From Paenibacillus silagei (GTDB lineage: Bacteria; Bacillota; Bacilli; Paenibacillales; Paenibacillaceae), in the NCBI RefSeq assembly GCF_017874735.1, contig NZ_JAGGLV010000001.1, positions 186,001 through 250,000 on the forward strand: DNA of 64,000 nt, given 5' to 3'. Position numbers and translations under genes: made by a program. The notes under the pieces are model-generated. The model did not search any database. It was not told the origin of the DNA and saw only the letters and a list, made by a program, of their open reading frames with translations. Each line of letters opens with the position of its first letter. Position 1 is the stretch's first letter. This document shows, piece by piece, positions 62,867 through 64,000 of this stretch.

Positions 62867-62894
62867 CAAACTACAACTATTAGCTGCTGCTGTC

Positions 62895-64000
62895 TTATTC
62901 CAGACCCGAAATCACGCCATCCTCATCCACCAGCAGGCCTTCTGCTGCGGGCTTGGCGGGGAGACCCGGCATCGTGACCATGTTGCCGGTGATCACAACA
63001 GCGAATCCCGCCCCGAGGGACAGGGTGATGTCCCGGACGCCCATGGTGAAGCCTTCCGGGGCTCCGAGCAGCCGGGGCTGATCCGAGAAGGAATACGGGG
63101 TTTTGGCCATGCAGACCTGAAGATGGTGCAGGCCCAGCCGGTCAATGACAGCGAGACTGCGCTTGGCTGCCGGAGAGAAGGCTACTCCCGCACCACGGTA
63201 GATCTCCGTGACGATGCGGTTGATTTTGGACGGAATATCCAGATGGTCTTCATACAGCGGCGCATAATTCACAGGCTCTTCCCGGTCCAGCAGCTTCATC
63301 AGCTCCTTCGCCAGCTCCTGTCCGCCCGCGCTTCCCTCAGCCCATACCTTGGATACGGCAGCAGGTACACCCAGCCGCCCGCAGGCTTCCAGCACCTCAT
63401 TCACTTCAGTAGGGGCATCCCCTTCAAAATGATTCAGCGCCACCAACACAGGCACACCGAACTTGCGCAGATTCTCAATATGCCGCTCCATATTGGACAA
63501 TCCGGAGAGCAGCGCCGGCCGATTGCCCTCATACAGCTCTTCCTTGCGGACGCCGCCGTTGTATTTTAGCGACTTCACCGTAACCACCAGAACAGCGGCC
63601 GAAGGTGCCAGCCCGGCCTGGCGGCATTTGATGTCCATGAATTTCTCCGCGCCCAGGTCCGCGCCGAAGCCTGCCTCGGTCACCACCACATCGCCCAGCT
63701 TCAGCGCGTAGCGGGTTCCGATCACACTGCTGCAGCCGTGGGCAATATTAGCGAACGGGCCGCCATGTACAATGACCGGTGTTCCTTCCAGCGTCTGCAC
63801 CAGATTCGGCTTCACCGCCTCCTTCAGCAGCGCAGTCATCGCCTCTACGGCTCCTATGGCCTGTGCCGTTACCGGCTGACCCGCATGGTCATACCCGATC
63901 AGAATGCGGCTGAGCCGCTGCTTCAGATCCGCAAGGTCGCTGCACAGGCAGAGCACGGCCATAATCTCGGAGGCTGTTGTGATCTGGAAGCCGCTCTCCC
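62895..64000 (-). CDS. fhs: Formate-tetrahydrofolate ligase, C-terminal part (start outside window)
   Basis: Makes 10-formyl-tetrahydrofolate from formate, ATP and tetrahydrofolate. The frame runs off the right edge of the window (the codons before Met 63962 read ESGFQITTASEI, typical internal Fhs sequence), so about 368 residues of roughly 555 are visible. Family segments: TPVIVHGGPFANIAHGCSS, TEAGFGADLGAEKFMDIKCR, VPVLVALNHFEGD and the closing ITGNMVTMPGLP. It may use formate handled by the FNT channel upstream, which is inference. Confidence 0.95.
   Translation of the reverse strand, partial: ESGFQITTASEIMAVLCLCSDLADLKQRLSRILIGYDHAGQPVTAQAIGAVEAMTALLKEAVKPNLVQTLEGTPVIVHGGPFANIAHGCSSVIGTRYALKLGDVVVTEAGFGADLGAEKFMDIKCRQAGLAPSAAVLVVTVKSLKYNGGVRKEELYEGNRPALLSGLSNMERHIENLRKFGVPVLVALNHFEGDAPTEVNEVLEACGRLGVPAAVSKVWAEGSAGGQELAKELMKLLDREEPVNYAPLYEDHLDIPSKINRIVTEIYRGAGVAFSPAAKRSLAVIDRLGLHHLQVCMAKTPYSFSDQPRLLGAPEGFTMGVRDITLSLGAGFAVVITGNMVTMPGLPAKPAAEGLLVDEDGVISGLE

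Overview
The window looks like chromosomal DNA of a Paenibacillus-like, spore-forming Firmicute. This is inferred from a Spo0E-type phosphatase, a SwrC-type RND pump with its TetR regulator, a BceRS-BceAB module, Bacillales-type gene orders, strong AGGAGG ribosome sites and frequent TTG/GTG starts. No rRNA, tRNA, phage or IS transposase was recognised, and no CRISPR array.

Layout: 1-2.2 kb carries two tandem FtsW/RodA paralogues (the first cut by the window edge). 2.6-6.8 kb is housekeeping (prmC, prfA, ychF, an acetyltransferase). 6.8-18 kb is a C30-carotenoid locus: type 2 IPP isomerase, then a seven-gene overlapping operon (two CrtN-like desaturases, CrtM, a CruF-type hydratase, a PlsC-type acyltransferase, CrtQ, CrtP), preceded by a CarH/LitR-type B12 photoreceptor repressor. 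Both promoters there carry three boxes spaced exactly 11 bp, the operator geometry known for CarH. 18.2-25.7 kb holds two phospholipase-D/cardiolipin synthase genes and a TetR + RND pair. 26-28.5 kb has a TorD-like chaperone (with a duplicated 3' fragment) and moaA. 28.5-33.3 kb is a small-gene region with two paralogous HTH-TPR regulators, a Spo0E-like protein and an unlisted 46-residue secreted pro-peptide gene overlapping the end of one regulator, an RRNPP-like quorum-sensing arrangement. 33-49 kb contains LysE, MocR, a two-component system with an ABC exporter, MFS transporters, glnS, acetyltransferases, a MOSC protein and a formate/nitrite channel.

49.5-60.6 kb is the most striking block: a 42-residue Cys-rich precursor peptide (two CxxC motifs), a radical SAM/SPASM maturase, two ABC exporter half-transporters and a LytTR regulator, directly beside a complete Bce-type peptide-sensing and resistance module. 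It looks like a ribosomally made, post-translationally modified peptide (RiPP) system that general annotation would miss because the precursor is so short. 60.7-64 kb has an NADH oxidase with three FNR-type sites and the C-terminal part of formate-tetrahydrofolate ligase.

A second theme runs through the intergenic DNA: at least four tandem arrays plus several smaller clusters whose units repeat every 50-52 bp (about five helical turns). Most units have a palindromic core; in different arrays the hairpin arms differ in sequence but stay complementary. I do not recognise this family from the literature.
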